12,329 bases of DNA from Vicinamibacteria bacterium (GTDB taxonomy: Bacteria > Acidobacteriota > Vicinamibacteria > Vicinamibacterales > 2-12-FULL-66-21). The DNA lies in the NCBI GenBank assembly GCA_025937075.1, contig JAICSD010000086.1, forward strand, positions 1 through 12,329, read 5' to 3'. The notes beneath the pieces were generated by a model. That model saw only the letters and a program-made list of their open reading frames with translations, had not been told where the DNA came from and did no database searches. The position numbers and the translations under genes are program-made. Positions within the stretch are counted from its first letter, which is position 1; the number at the start of each line of letters is the position of its first letter. This document shows, piece after piece, positions 1 to 7,555 of this stretch.

Positions 1-97
1 CATCGACTCGCTGTTCAAGCATCCGCTGACCGATATCGGATTGGAGAAGTTCCTCAAGGACTGGGACAAGGCGCAGGCCGTGGCAGGTGCCCGATAG
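1..97 (+). CDS. Transaldolase / fructose-6-phosphate aldolase-like protein, C-terminal end (partial)
   Basis: The window opens inside a gene. The frame from position 2 gives 31 residues and stops at TAG 95-97. The readable tail contains HPLTDIGLEKFLKDW, which resembles the conserved last helix of the small transaldolase family (TalC/FSA/MipB), where HPLTDxGIxxFLxDW is a common ending. These enzymes are cytoplasmic class I aldolases that act on fructose 6-phosphate or move dihydroxyacetone units in the pentose phosphate pathway. The catalytic lysine and the rest of the barrel lie outside the window, so aldolase cannot be separated from transaldolase. Only 28 bp separate it from the carboxyltransferase gene, so the two may be co-transcribed unless the hairpin between them stops transcription. 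The family call rests on one short motif. Confidence 0.7.
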   Translation, partial: IDSLFKHPLTDIGLEKFLKDWDKAQAVAGAR

Positions 98-101
98 GAC
101 C

Positions 102-120
102 GCCCGGCGATCGGCCGGGC
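102..120 (+). other. GC-rich stem-loop in the leader of the carboxyltransferase gene
   Basis: GCCCGGC (102-108) pairs perfectly with GCCGGGC (114-120) around the loop GATCG. The hairpin begins 5 nt after the upstream stop codon and ends 5 nt before the ATG at 126. It occupies the place where a Shine-Dalgarno sequence would sit, and none is visible. No T-tract follows, so it is not a standard terminator. It could attenuate, stabilise the mRNA or limit translation initiation. The pairing is seen directly; any role is inference. Confidence 0.45.
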
Positions 121-125
121 CTTGA

Positions 126-1667
126 ATGGATCCGCTCACAGACCTCGAAGACCTCGAACGGCGCGCCGGGCTCGGGGGCGGCGAAGACCGCCTCCGCCGC
201 CAGCATGAAGCGGGCAAGCTGACCGCCCGCGAACGCATCGATCTTCTTTTCGACCCCGGCACATTCCAGGAGCTGGACAAGCTCGTCACGCACCGCTGCC
301 GCGATTTCGGGATGGAGGAACAGCTCATTCCCGGCGACGGCGTGGTATCCGGCCACGGCCGCGTCGAGGGGCGCCCCGTCTACGCGTTCGCGCAGGACTT
401 CACGGTCTTCGGCGGCTCGCTGTCGGAGACCAACGCCGCGAAGATCGTCAAGATCATGGATCTGGCGATGAAGATGGGCGCGCCGGTCGTCGGGCTGAAC
501 GATTCGGGCGGCGCGCGCATCCAGGAAGGCGTCGTGTCGCTCGGCGGCTACGCGGACATTTTTCTTCGCAACACGCTCGCGTCCGGCGTCATCCCGCAGA
601 TCTCCGCGATCATGGGGCCGTGCGCCGGCGGCGCGGTGTATTCGCCGGCGATTACGGACTTCAACGTCATGGTCGAAGGCACGAGCTACATGTTCGTGAC
701 CGGCCCCGACGTGATCCGCACCGTGACGCACGAGGACGTCACGAAGGACGAGCTCGGCGGCGCGATGACGCACAACGCCACGAGCGGCGTCGCCCACTTT
801 GCCGTCGCCGACGATCGCGAGTGCCTGCAGCTCATTCGCGAGCTGCTCGGCTATCTGCCCTCCAACAACATCGACGAAGCGCCCCGCGTGGCGACGTCCG
901 ATCCTGTCGATCGCGAGGACGAGGCGCTCGATCGCCTTGTGCCCGACTCGCCGAATCAGCCGTACGACATGCTCGACCTGATCCACGCCGTCGCGGATGA
1001 CGGCGTGTTCCTCGAGATCCACCGGCACTTCGCGAAGAACCTGATCGTGGGATTTGGACGCCTGGGAGGACGCTCCGTCGGGTTCGTGGCCAATCAGCCG
1101 GCGCATCTGGCCGGGACGCTCGACATCGATGCCTCCGTGAAAGGCGCACGGTTCGTGCGGTTCTGCGATGCGTTCAACATTCCGCTCGTGACGTTCGAGG
1201 ACGTCCCCGGTTTTCTACCAGGCACGCGGCAGGAGTACGGCGGGATCATCCGGCACGGCGCGAAGCTGCTGTTCGCGTTCGCTGAAGCCACGGTACCTAA
1301 AGTGACCGTCATCACGCGGAAGGCGTACGGCGGCGCGTACTGCGTCATGGCCAGCAAGCACATTCGCACCGACATGAATTTCGCGTGGCCGACAGCCGAG
1401 ATCGCGGTGATGGGGCCGGAGGGCGCGGTGAACATCTTGTACAGGCGCGAGCTGGAGAAGGCGGAGGATCCCGCCGCCGCGCGCGCCGTGCGCGTCGCGG
1501 AGTTCCGCGAGAAGTTCGCGAACCCGTACGTCGCAGCCGACCGCGGCTTCGTGGACGAGGTCATTCGGCCGCGTCAGACCCGCGCCAAGCTCATTGCCGC
1601 GCTCGCCGCTCTCGAAACGAAGCGCGATCGCAACCCGCCGAAGAAGCACGGGAATATCCCATTGTGA
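126..1667 (+). CDS. pccB: Acyl-CoA carboxylase carboxyltransferase (beta) subunit, propionyl-CoA carboxylase type
   Basis: This 513-residue protein is the carboxyltransferase of a biotin-dependent acyl-CoA carboxylase. It moves the carboxyl group from carboxybiotin to an acyl-CoA, most likely propionyl-CoA to give (S)-methylmalonyl-CoA. Length and order fit PccB: an N-terminal [18 protein letters not shown] signature (about 30-47), a first crotonase-like domain with the oxyanion-hole loop [11 protein letters not shown] (164-174), then a second domain with [17 protein letters not shown] (398-414) and [18 protein letters not shown]. The C-terminus KKHGNIPL is typical. The start is fixed because TGA at 123-125 lies in frame immediately before ATG 126. 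Residue 406 is Cys where characterised propionyl-CoA carboxylases have Asp (Asp422 in Streptomyces PccB), so substrate preference is uncertain. The biotin carboxylase and carrier genes that should complete the enzyme lie 6.4 kb downstream. Methylmalonyl-CoA decarboxylase alpha is the main alternative. Confidence 0.95.
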   Translation: MDPLTDLEDLERRAGLGGGEDRLRRQHEAGKLTARERIDLLFDPGTFQELDKLVTHRCRDFGMEEQLIPGDGVVSGHGRVEGRPVYAFAQDFTVFGGSLSETNAAKIVKIMDLAMKMGAPVVGLNDSGGARIQEGVVSLGGYADIFLRNTLASGVIPQISAIMGPCAGGAVYSPAITDFNVMVEGTSYMFVTGPDVIRTVTHEDVTKDELGGAMTHNATSGVAHFAVADDRECLQLIRELLGYLPSNNIDEAPRVATSDPVDREDEALDRLVPDSPNQPYDMLDLIHAVADDGVFLEIHRHFAKNLIVGFGRLGGRSVGFVANQPAHLAGTLDIDASVKGARFVRFCDAFNIPLVTFEDVPGFLPGTRQEYGGIIRHGAKLLFAFAEATVPKVTVITRKAYGGAYCVMASKHIRTDMNFAWPTAEIAVMGPEGAVNILYRRELEKAEDPAAARAVRVAEFREKFANPYVAADRGFVDEVIRPRQTRAKLIAALAALETKRDRNPPKKHGNIPL

Positions 1668-1758
1668 CGCGGCGTCGGACGATGCGCGTCGCGCCGACGA
1701 GCGGGCGACTCCTTCCCGCGTTGTGGGGCAGGCCCAGCGGCCGCCTCCCTCCTCCCGG

Positions 1759-1775
1759 AGCGTTCATCGAACGCT
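1759..1775. terminator. Possible bidirectional hairpin between convergent genes
   Basis: AGCGTTC (1759-1765) and GAACGCT (1769-1775) form a perfect 7-bp stem with a 3-nt loop. It lies in the 165-bp gap between the ends of the carboxyltransferase gene (stop 1667) and the leftward permease gene (stop 1833), where a shared terminator is expected. Neither side has a clear T-run, so intrinsic termination would be weak. Nothing else is recognisable in the gap. Confidence 0.35.
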
Positions 1776-1832
1776 GTCGCTCACCGGATCGCCGCCGGCG
1801 TAGCCCGAAGCACGAGGTCGACCGGCGCAACG

Positions 1833-4274
1833 CTACTCTGCTCTGAGTGCGCAGATGACATCCACCCGCGAGGCGCGCGCCGCCGGCATCACCGACGCGA
1901 CGATCGCCGCGACGACGAGCACGAGCGCGGCGCCCGCGATGGGCGCGAGTCCGGGCATCTGCACGTCGGGCACGAAGCTGCCGACGATCCGTGAGAGCAG
2001 AACCCCGCCGAGTGCTCCGGCGACGATGCCGCCGATGCCGATCGCCGCGCCCTCCCGCAGGACGCGCACGAGCAGGTGCGTCGGCGTCGAGCCGATGGCC
2101 AGCCGCACACCGAACTCGCGCGTCCGCGCGCTGACCGAGAACGCCAGCACGCCGGCCACCCCGACAATCGCGATGAGCAGCGCCACGCCGGCGAATCCGC
2201 CGAACACCAGCGCGTTGACCCGCGTCGGCGCCAGCACCTCGGCCCGGATGTCGTCCAGCGTCGCCGCGCGCTCCACCGGCTGGTCGCTCGCGAGCTCGCG
2301 GATCACTTTCGTCACCGGCGGCACCAGCAAATACGGGTCCATCTTCGCGTGGATGAACAGCCGCCCGCCGCTCATCTCCTGCTCGATCGGGTGATACACC
2401 GTCATCGTCGGCTCGGGCACCAGGTGCTCGTCGTCCACGTCGGCAACGACGCCGACAATGCGGCGGGGTCCGGTGCTGACGCCGATGAACTTCGTGACCG
2501 GATCCGTCCACATCATGCGGCGGTTGACGGCGTCCATGCTCGGGAGCATCCGGCGCGCGAGACTTTCGCTGATGATGACGACCTTCTCGCCGTCTGCGCG
2601 ATCGCCGTCGTTGAAGTCGCGGCCGGCGATGAGCTTCACGCCAAGCGCGCTGAAGAAGCCGGGCGAAACCGTGCGGAACTGGGCGCGCGGATCCTCTTCT
2701 CCGTTCGCCCTGCGGTACCCCTCGACCGTGAACTGCGCGGCGAAGAAGCCCGGATCGCGCCAGGGCACGACCGTCCCGAGGGCCACTCGCTCGACGCCCG
2801 GCAGCTCCGAGATCCGGCGAATCGCTTCCTGGTAGAAGCGCGCGACGTCCGCGGGCTTCCGCGTGTAGGACACGACCGGCACGTTCACCGCCAACAGGTT
2901 GCCGCGGAAACCGGTCTGCTGCCGCTGCAGCGCGACGAGCGTCGTGATCAGCATCCCGGCTCCCGCGACCAGCACGAACGAGGCGCCGATCTGCACGACT
3001 GCGAACACGCGCAGGCGTCGGTTCGTGCCCGACGTCAGCCGGACGCCGCGGCCCGAGAGGCCCATGCCGTTGGCGGCATCCGCCGACGGCAGCCGCGGCA
3101 CGAACGCCAGCAGCACCGCGGCGGCGATCGCCAGGCCGCCGCCGACCCAGAGCAGGCTCGAGTCAACCGTGACGTCGTGCGCGCGCACCGAGAAGCGCGC
3201 CGCGTAGAGCGACAACACCGCGACCATTGGTCGCGCGATCGCCACGGCCAGGACGGCCCCGGTCGCGCAGAGGAGGACGCTCTCGGCGAGCAGCGTCCGC
3301 CGGAGCGCGCCGCTGCCGGCGCCGAGCGCCGCGCGAATCGCGAGCTCGCCTTCACGCCGAACCGACCGCGCGAGGATCAGGTTCGCGACGTTCGAGCACG
3401 CGACGATGAACACGAGTCCCGACGCCGCGAGCAGCACCAGCAGGATCGTACGCGCCGGCGAGATGATCTCGTCCCGCAGCTCCTTGGCGTCGATGCGGAA
3501 GTCGGCCTGCTTCTCGTAGGACTCCGGATGCGCCTTCACCATCGCCGCGTGCGCCACGCGCAGTTCGGCGCGCGCCGCGTCGAGCGTCACCCCCGGCGCC
3601 AGGCGTCCGAAGAGCTCCGTCATCCGGTGCACCCGCCCGTCGACCAGCGTCGCGGCGAGATGATGCGGGCTCGTCACGACGTTGGCGATGATCTCGGTCT
3701 CCTGCGGATACGGCACCGACGGCTCGAGGACGCCGACGATGGTCGCCGGCCGATCGCTCAGCCGGACCTGTTTGCCGATTACGTTGGGATCGCTCTTGAA
3801 CGCGCTCGTCCAGAACCGGTACGTCAGCACCGTCGCACCGTCCGCCTTCGGCCCATCGTCCGACGGCCCGAGCAGTCGCCCCATCACCGGTTTGAGCCCC
3901 ATCACATCGAAGTAGGAGCCGCCGACGACGCCCGCGCGAACGGTGCGCGGGTCGCCGAGCCCGATCATCGTGAACTCGATCGTCGAGAAATCGCCGAACG
4001 CGCTGAGCGACTTCACCGACGCTCGTAGATCCCTCAGCTCCGGGACCGAGAAGGCCGCGTTCGCCACCCCGATGCCCGGCGCGCTCTGACGGATGTAGAT
4101 GAGCCGCTCGGCCTCGCGGTTGACCAGCGGCCGCAGCAGCACGCCCCTCACGACGCTGAAGATCGCTGCGTTGGCGCCAATCCCCAGCGCGAGCGTGAGG
4201 ACGACAGTGATTGCCAAACCCTTTGCTCGGGCGAGCGACCGAACAGCAAAACGAAGGTCGGTGATCCAGCTCAT
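1833..4274 (-). CDS. Orphan MacB/FtsX-type ABC permease (ADOP family)
   Basis: This is an 813-residue integral membrane protein. A first membrane helix (about 20-47, containing LTLALGIGANAAIFSVV) is followed by a MacB-like periplasmic core domain (about 48-270). FtsX-type helices follow at about 275-300, 328-358 and 373-392. The module then repeats: a helix at 422-447, a second periplasmic domain (about 456-680) and helices near 686-713, 741-764 and 777-797. The cytosolic loops RREGELAIRAALGAG and RTREFGVRLAIGSTP match the conserved FtsX signature in each half. Duplicated permeases of this kind without a partner ATPase are abundant in Acidobacteriota. Their substrates are mostly unknown, and export or mechanotransmission is inferred from MacB. 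No ATPase gene is in the window. The start chosen is ATG 4274 (MSWITDLRFAVRSLAR), which matches the usual family N-terminus; a GTG at 4307 would add 11 residues but has an SD abutting it. Upstream lies the leftward metallo-hydrolase gene, 145 bp away. Confidence 0.9.
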   Translation of the reverse strand: MSWITDLRFAVRSLARAKGLAITVVLTLALGIGANAAIFSVVRGVLLRPLVNREAERLIYIRQSAPGIGVANAAFSVPELRDLRASVKSLSAFGDFSTIEFTMIGLGDPRTVRAGVVGGSYFDVMGLKPVMGRLLGPSDDGPKADGATVLTYRFWTSAFKSDPNVIGKQVRLSDRPATIVGVLEPSVPYPQETEIIANVVTSPHHLAATLVDGRVHRMTELFGRLAPGVTLDAARAELRVAHAAMVKAHPESYEKQADFRIDAKELRDEIISPARTILLVLLAASGLVFIVACSNVANLILARSVRREGELAIRAALGAGSGALRRTLLAESVLLCATGAVLAVAIARPMVAVLSLYAARFSVRAHDVTVDSSLLWVGGGLAIAAAVLLAFVPRLPSADAANGMGLSGRGVRLTSGTNRRLRVFAVVQIGASFVLVAGAGMLITTLVALQRQQTGFRGNLLAVNVPVVSYTRKPADVARFYQEAIRRISELPGVERVALGTVVPWRDPGFFAAQFTVEGYRRANGEEDPRAQFRTVSPGFFSALGVKLIAGRDFNDGDRADGEKVVIISESLARRMLPSMDAVNRRMMWTDPVTKFIGVSTGPRRIVGVVADVDDEHLVPEPTMTVYHPIEQEMSGGRLFIHAKMDPYLLVPPVTKVIRELASDQPVERAATLDDIRAEVLAPTRVNALVFGGFAGVALLIAIVGVAGVLAFSVSARTREFGVRLAIGSTPTHLLVRVLREGAAIGIGGIVAGALGGVLLSRIVGSFVPDVQMPGLAPIAGAALVLVVAAIVASVMPAARASRVDVICALRAE

Positions 4275-4323
4275 AGCGCTCGTGGCGGCCCGTGATGGCC
4301 CAGTCACTCCCTTTCAGAGGGTA

Positions 4324-4349
4324 GTCGAGAGACCGACGGCGATCTCGAC
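4324..4349. promoter_or_regulatory. Inverted repeat upstream of the permease gene
   Basis: GTCGAGA (4324-4330) and TCTCGAC (4343-4349) are perfect inverted repeats separated by 12 bp. They lie 50-75 bp upstream of the permease start, in the gap between the metallo-hydrolase stop (4420) and the permease. They could be an operator for a dimeric repressor or an mRNA stem-loop. A weak -10-like TAACAT on the minus strand (4386-4391) lies just upstream, without a convincing -35 element. No regulator gene is present nearby. Confidence 0.3.
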
Positions 4350-4419
4350 AGACCCCGGCGGCTCCGCCCTGTTGGCTTCGCTCAAATGTTACGCGAAAGC
4401 CGCGTCCGCCGCGCCTTTG

Positions 4420-5574
4420 CTACCACTTGATCGGGCTCCCGAGCTCAATCAGGACAGACGGATCTTTCGTCTGACGGATGTGCACGACCACACCCGACGG
4501 CTTCTTTGCCTTGATGCGCTTGACCGCCGGCGCCACGTCGTTGGTCAGCCACAGGTGATACTTGCCCTTCGGGCGCGCGTTGAAAATCAGATCGAAAATC
4601 GGCGGATCGGGGTTGCCAAACTTGCCGTTTGCCGAGAAGACGTAGTGGTCGGCAATGATCGTCTCGAACAACTCGGCGGCGGCGTTTCGGATGCTCCCGT
4701 GATGCGGAACTTTCAGGACGTCGACGTTGCACTTGCCGTTCTTGATCAGACCGCCTTCCTTCAAGCTCTCCAGGATGAAGTCGCCGCGCGCGTCGCCGGT
4801 GAGCAGGATGCGCTTGCCTTCGAGATCGGCGAGGACGACGACGCTCGAGAGGTTGTGAATCGAGTTGTCGACGAATTCAGCAGCCAGGGCATCGAGCTCG
4901 GCCGGGCTCAGCTCTGATCCGCCGCCCTGTCCCTTCTCCTTCTTTTTGGCGAGCAGCCTCTTGACCTCCGCGTCCCACTTTTTCTTCAGAGCGTCGAGTT
5001 CCGGCTGGCGCGGTCCGAGCACCGTAAACCTCAGATCGCCGCCGATGTTCAGGGCGCTTGCGGTGGCCTTGAACAGCAGCAGGTCGTCGAACCCGGTGTT
5101 CATGTTGAGGCCGAGCGCGTCGGCGTCGATTCGAAGCTGACGTCCTTGCTTCACGCTGGCAACGATTGCCGCGCCCTCAGGGCTTTTGGGCTTGGCCTTT
5201 GCCAACACCTCGGCGCCGACGCTGGCGCTGACCTTGCTGGCGATGTCGTCGAAGCTGTTGTGCCAGAGCGTGAGAATGTCGTATGGCAGCTGCGCCCCGT
5301 CATCCTGCAGGTCGCGAAGCATTTTGGTCAGGTCGAGCAGGCCGGTGATGTGGTCATCGTCGATATGGCTCACCATCACCATGCGCAGCTCGAGCACGCC
5401 GCCGCCGCGGGCCTTCTTGATCGCCTGCAGTCGCGGCGACAGCGATGACTTGAAGATGCCCTTTGGCCCGCCGTCGATGACGATGAAGCGCGGCTTGTCG
5501 GCTTCGCCGTAGTGGAGGATCAGCGCGTCGCCATGATCCGCCTGCAGCGCTTCGAGAGTGAAGACCTTCGCCAT
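4420..5574 (-). CDS. ComEC-like metallo-beta-lactamase-fold hydrolase
   Basis: This 384-residue protein resembles the hydrolase domain of the competence protein ComEC but has no membrane segments or signal peptide, so it should be cytoplasmic. The opening FTLEALQADHGDALILHYG and IVIDGGP (32-37) are typical first strands of this group. The metal-binding motif is SHIDDDHITG, with H70, D72, D74 and H75. Further ligand candidates are D261 in LLTGD and H291-H292 in PHHGS, followed by FSANGKFGNPDP (313-324), where ComEC usually has a GHP ending. A charged lysine-rich segment (about 192-230) looks like an inserted helical hairpin. The substrate is unknown: a nuclease or phosphodiesterase role is an inference from the fold. 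ATG 5574 is chosen because AGGAGG lies 6 nt upstream. The protease gene ends 22 bp upstream on the same strand, so the pair is almost surely one operon. Similar MBL proteins accompany proteases in AVAST type I defence systems. Confidence 0.87.
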   Translation of the reverse strand: MAKVFTLEALQADHGDALILHYGEADKPRFIVIDGGPKGIFKSSLSPRLQAIKKARGGGVLELRMVMVSHIDDDHITGLLDLTKMLRDLQDDGAQLPYDILTLWHNSFDDIASKVSASVGAEVLAKAKPKSPEGAAIVASVKQGRQLRIDADALGLNMNTGFDDLLLFKATASALNIGGDLRFTVLGPRQPELDALKKKWDAEVKRLLAKKKEKGQGGGSELSPAELDALAAEFVDNSIHNLSSVVVLADLEGKRILLTGDARGDFILESLKEGGLIKNGKCNVDVLKVPHHGSIRNAAAELFETIIADHYVFSANGKFGNPDPPIFDLIFNARPKGKYHLWLTNDVAPAVKRIKAKKPSGVVVHIRQTKDPSVLIELGSPIKW

Positions 5575-5580
5575 ACCTGA

Positions 5581-5586
5581 CCTCCT
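5581..5586 (-). promoter_or_regulatory. Strong ribosome binding site of the metallo-hydrolase gene
   Basis: The minus strand reads AGGAGG followed by TCAGGT and then ATG at 5574, giving an ideal 6-nt spacing. This selects the MAKVFTLEAL start over an upstream in-frame start at 5625, which would lie inside the protease gene. The site falls in the 22-bp gap after the protease stop, so the hydrolase can be translated independently. Confidence 0.85.
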
Positions 5587-5596
5587 GCACGGTTGA

Positions 5597-7549
5597 TCAC
5601 ACGGACTGCAGCGCGCGAAGGGCATCGACCATCCCGGCGCCCTGGAAGTAGCGCTCGCGCCCGAGGTCGGTCGCCGTGCTGCAGAGAATCTTCTTCACAC
5701 GCGCCGGCTGGCCCGCGAACTCGCGGTGCCGGGCCATCAGCAGCGCCGCGATGCCGCTGACGTGCGGTGCGGCCATGCTGGTGCCATCCTTGGCGCCGTA
5801 CGCCTTGTTCAGCACGCTCGAATAGACGCGCTCGCCAGGGCCAAGCAGATCCGGCTTGATGCGGCCGTCGCCGGTCGGTCCCCGGCTCGAGAAGTAGCTG
5901 ACGCCGTACGTGTGCGGCTCGTAGCGATGCGTCGAGCCGACCGTAATCACCGATTCGGCGTTGCCAGGGTCGGTGATGCTGATGGAACGGTACGCCTCGA
6001 GCTCGCCGCCGGTTGTCAGCACCCGCTCGTAACCACGATTGCCGGCGGCGGCGACAACCACCACGCCGCTGGCGACGAGACGGTCGCATTCGTCGCAGAT
6101 CGGCGTGCGCCCGCACGCGAAGTTCTCCACGTCGTGCAGCAGGGACAGGCTCAGGTTGACGCCGTGAATGACTGGCATGTCGGCGCGGGCGTTCAGGTAA
6201 CGGATGAACTGCAGCGCCGCGATGATCGAGAACTCCTCTCCGCGACCAGTTTCATCGAGCACGCGGAAGTCGTACAGCCCGATGTCGCGGCACACACCGA
6301 AGTACCCCTCGGCTTCGTCGTTGGCGCCAATGATGCCGGCAACGTGCGTGCCGTGGTCGTGCCGCGGCCGTTGATAGCCCTTCTTCTCGGCCATCGGCAC
6401 CTCAATCATCGGTTCGAGAGAAGCCCAGTCGAGGGACTGTCCCGATCGCAGGCGCCGACGCATGTCCTTGAAGCGGCGATCGATCTGCTCGAGATCGACA
6501 TCGGCGGACGCCCTGCCAGGGCCCGTGCTGGGATGCGAGTCCAGACTGAGCAGCTGCCGGAGGCTGGTGAAATCGTAGGTGGCGCGAACCCGGGTCGTCG
6601 GGTCGCTCGCCGCGTCATGAAAGGCCGGATGATAGGCATCGATGCCGCTGTCAACGACGGCCCAGCCGAGATCGGCGCACTTGATGTCGAACACGCGCCG
6701 CGCGGCGTCGGATTTCGTCGCCGGCACGGATTTCGTGATGGCGACGAGCGACTGCCGGTTCAAGCCAATGCTCCAGAGCGACGGCGAAGCCTTCGAAGCG
6801 GATCTCGACTCGATTGGGTCGATGTACCAACGCTTGGCGTCCTTGAGCCAGCGCTCAAACACGCTGTGCTGCGCCTTCTCGTCCTCGGCGACCCGGCAGA
6901 ACTCCCGATAGTCGGCGACGGTCGCGCCTTCGGCACGATTGACGCGCTGGGTCGCTACCCATGGATCGTCGTCTCTGGCTTCTTCCCGCGAGGCCGGACC
7001 GGTGGGCCGTTCCGCGCAGAGCGCGATCACACCCACGAGCCGCGCCATCCACGCGAGTTCGTCCTTCTGCTGCTGCGTTTCGCGCTTGGTTGGTGTTCGC
7101 TGCAATTGCTTGCGAGGGTCGGTCACATTTCGCCGCCACCAGGGACTGAGCGGCAGCACGCACGTGATGAGCTCTTTGAAGGTCAGCGACGCCGCCACAG
7201 TCGTTTGGTTGACGGACAGCGTCCACGTCGGTTTGGTCAGCGGAGAATCATCGAAACGGTTGATCGCTCCGTAGCGCCCTCCTCGAGGCGTCAGTTCGCC
7301 GCTGGTGGATTTCGCCTTCAGGGCATCGAGGATGTTGCGCGCGAGAATACCAGGTGTCTGGTCCTTGTGCGGCGTCAGCAGCAAGTCCACGCGGGTGTCG
7401 GGCGCGGCGCAATAGGCAACGCCGCCGGACAGCCAGACTTCAGGGAGAATCGGTGAGTCCTGCGTGAACCGTTTCGTCCGCTCGGTCGAGCCGGAGCGGT
7501 CCGGCACCTCGAAAACCAGCTTCCGCAGCCGATCTCGCTCAACTCGCAT
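5597..7549 (-). CDS. Cytoplasmic subtilisin-like (S8) serine protease with unrecognised N-terminal region
   Basis: The 650-residue product has a full S8 active site: Asp300 in AVVDSGID, His399 in DHGTHVAGIIG, oxyanion Asn504 in VVAAAGNRG and Ser591 in GTSMAAPHVSG. Residues 1 to about 285 match no domain I recognise. The N-terminus (MRVERDRLRKLVFEVPD) has no signal peptide and no obvious inhibitor propeptide, so the enzyme probably works inside the cell. Asp and His are 99 residues apart, against about 32 in subtilisin, because of a charged insertion containing RRFKDMRRRLRSG. Three cysteines (479, 485, 488) precede the oxyanion Asn. The start at ATG 7549 is supported by AGGAGG 6 nt upstream; the frame stays open to 7768, but that extension has no such support. 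The metallo-hydrolase gene follows after 22 bp. The context suggests a targeted protease of a stress or conflict system rather than a nutrient-scavenging subtilase. The targets are unknown. Codon and base use look less GC-rich than in the carboxylase genes. Confidence 0.9.
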   Translation of the reverse strand: MRVERDRLRKLVFEVPDRSGSTERTKRFTQDSPILPEVWLSGGVAYCAAPDTRVDLLLTPHKDQTPGILARNILDALKAKSTSGELTPRGGRYGAINRFDDSPLTKPTWTLSVNQTTVAASLTFKELITCVLPLSPWWRRNVTDPRKQLQRTPTKRETQQQKDELAWMARLVGVIALCAERPTGPASREEARDDDPWVATQRVNRAEGATVADYREFCRVAEDEKAQHSVFERWLKDAKRWYIDPIESRSASKASPSLWSIGLNRQSLVAITKSVPATKSDAARRVFDIKCADLGWAVVDSGIDAYHPAFHDAASDPTTRVRATYDFTSLRQLLSLDSHPSTGPGRASADVDLEQIDRRFKDMRRRLRSGQSLDWASLEPMIEVPMAEKKGYQRPRHDHGTHVAGIIGANDEAEGYFGVCRDIGLYDFRVLDETGRGEEFSIIAALQFIRYLNARADMPVIHGVNLSLSLLHDVENFACGRTPICDECDRLVASGVVVVAAAGNRGYERVLTTGGELEAYRSISITDPGNAESVITVGSTHRYEPHTYGVSYFSSRGPTGDGRIKPDLLGPGERVYSSVLNKAYGAKDGTSMAAPHVSGIAALLMARHREFAGQPARVKKILCSTATDLGRERYFQGAGMVDALRALQSV

Positions 7550-7555
7550 CCGTGA

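Noticed and set aside
54..1106. 350-codon minus-strand open frame over the carboxyltransferase gene
   Set aside because: It is a shadow of a strongly conserved gene; its sequence is rich in Arg, His, Asp and Val without recognisable motifs.
2076..4028. 650-codon open frame on the plus strand inside the permease gene
   Set aside because: It is Arg-rich, repetitive antisense of a clear FtsX-type permease, with no domain of its own.
4275..4307. GTG start of the permease at 4307
   Set aside because: The SD-like AAGGGA touches the GTG with no spacing, and family members usually begin at the segment corresponding to MSWITDLRFAVRSLAR.
4357..4368. GGCGG-CT-CCGCC as a terminator after the metallo-hydrolase gene
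   Set aside because: The loop would be only 2 nt, leaving a 4-bp stem, and there is no T-tract.
5726..7456. 576-codon open frame on the plus strand inside the protease gene
   Set aside because: It is the antisense of an S8 protease whose four active-site motifs are all intact; the product looks like shadow sequence.
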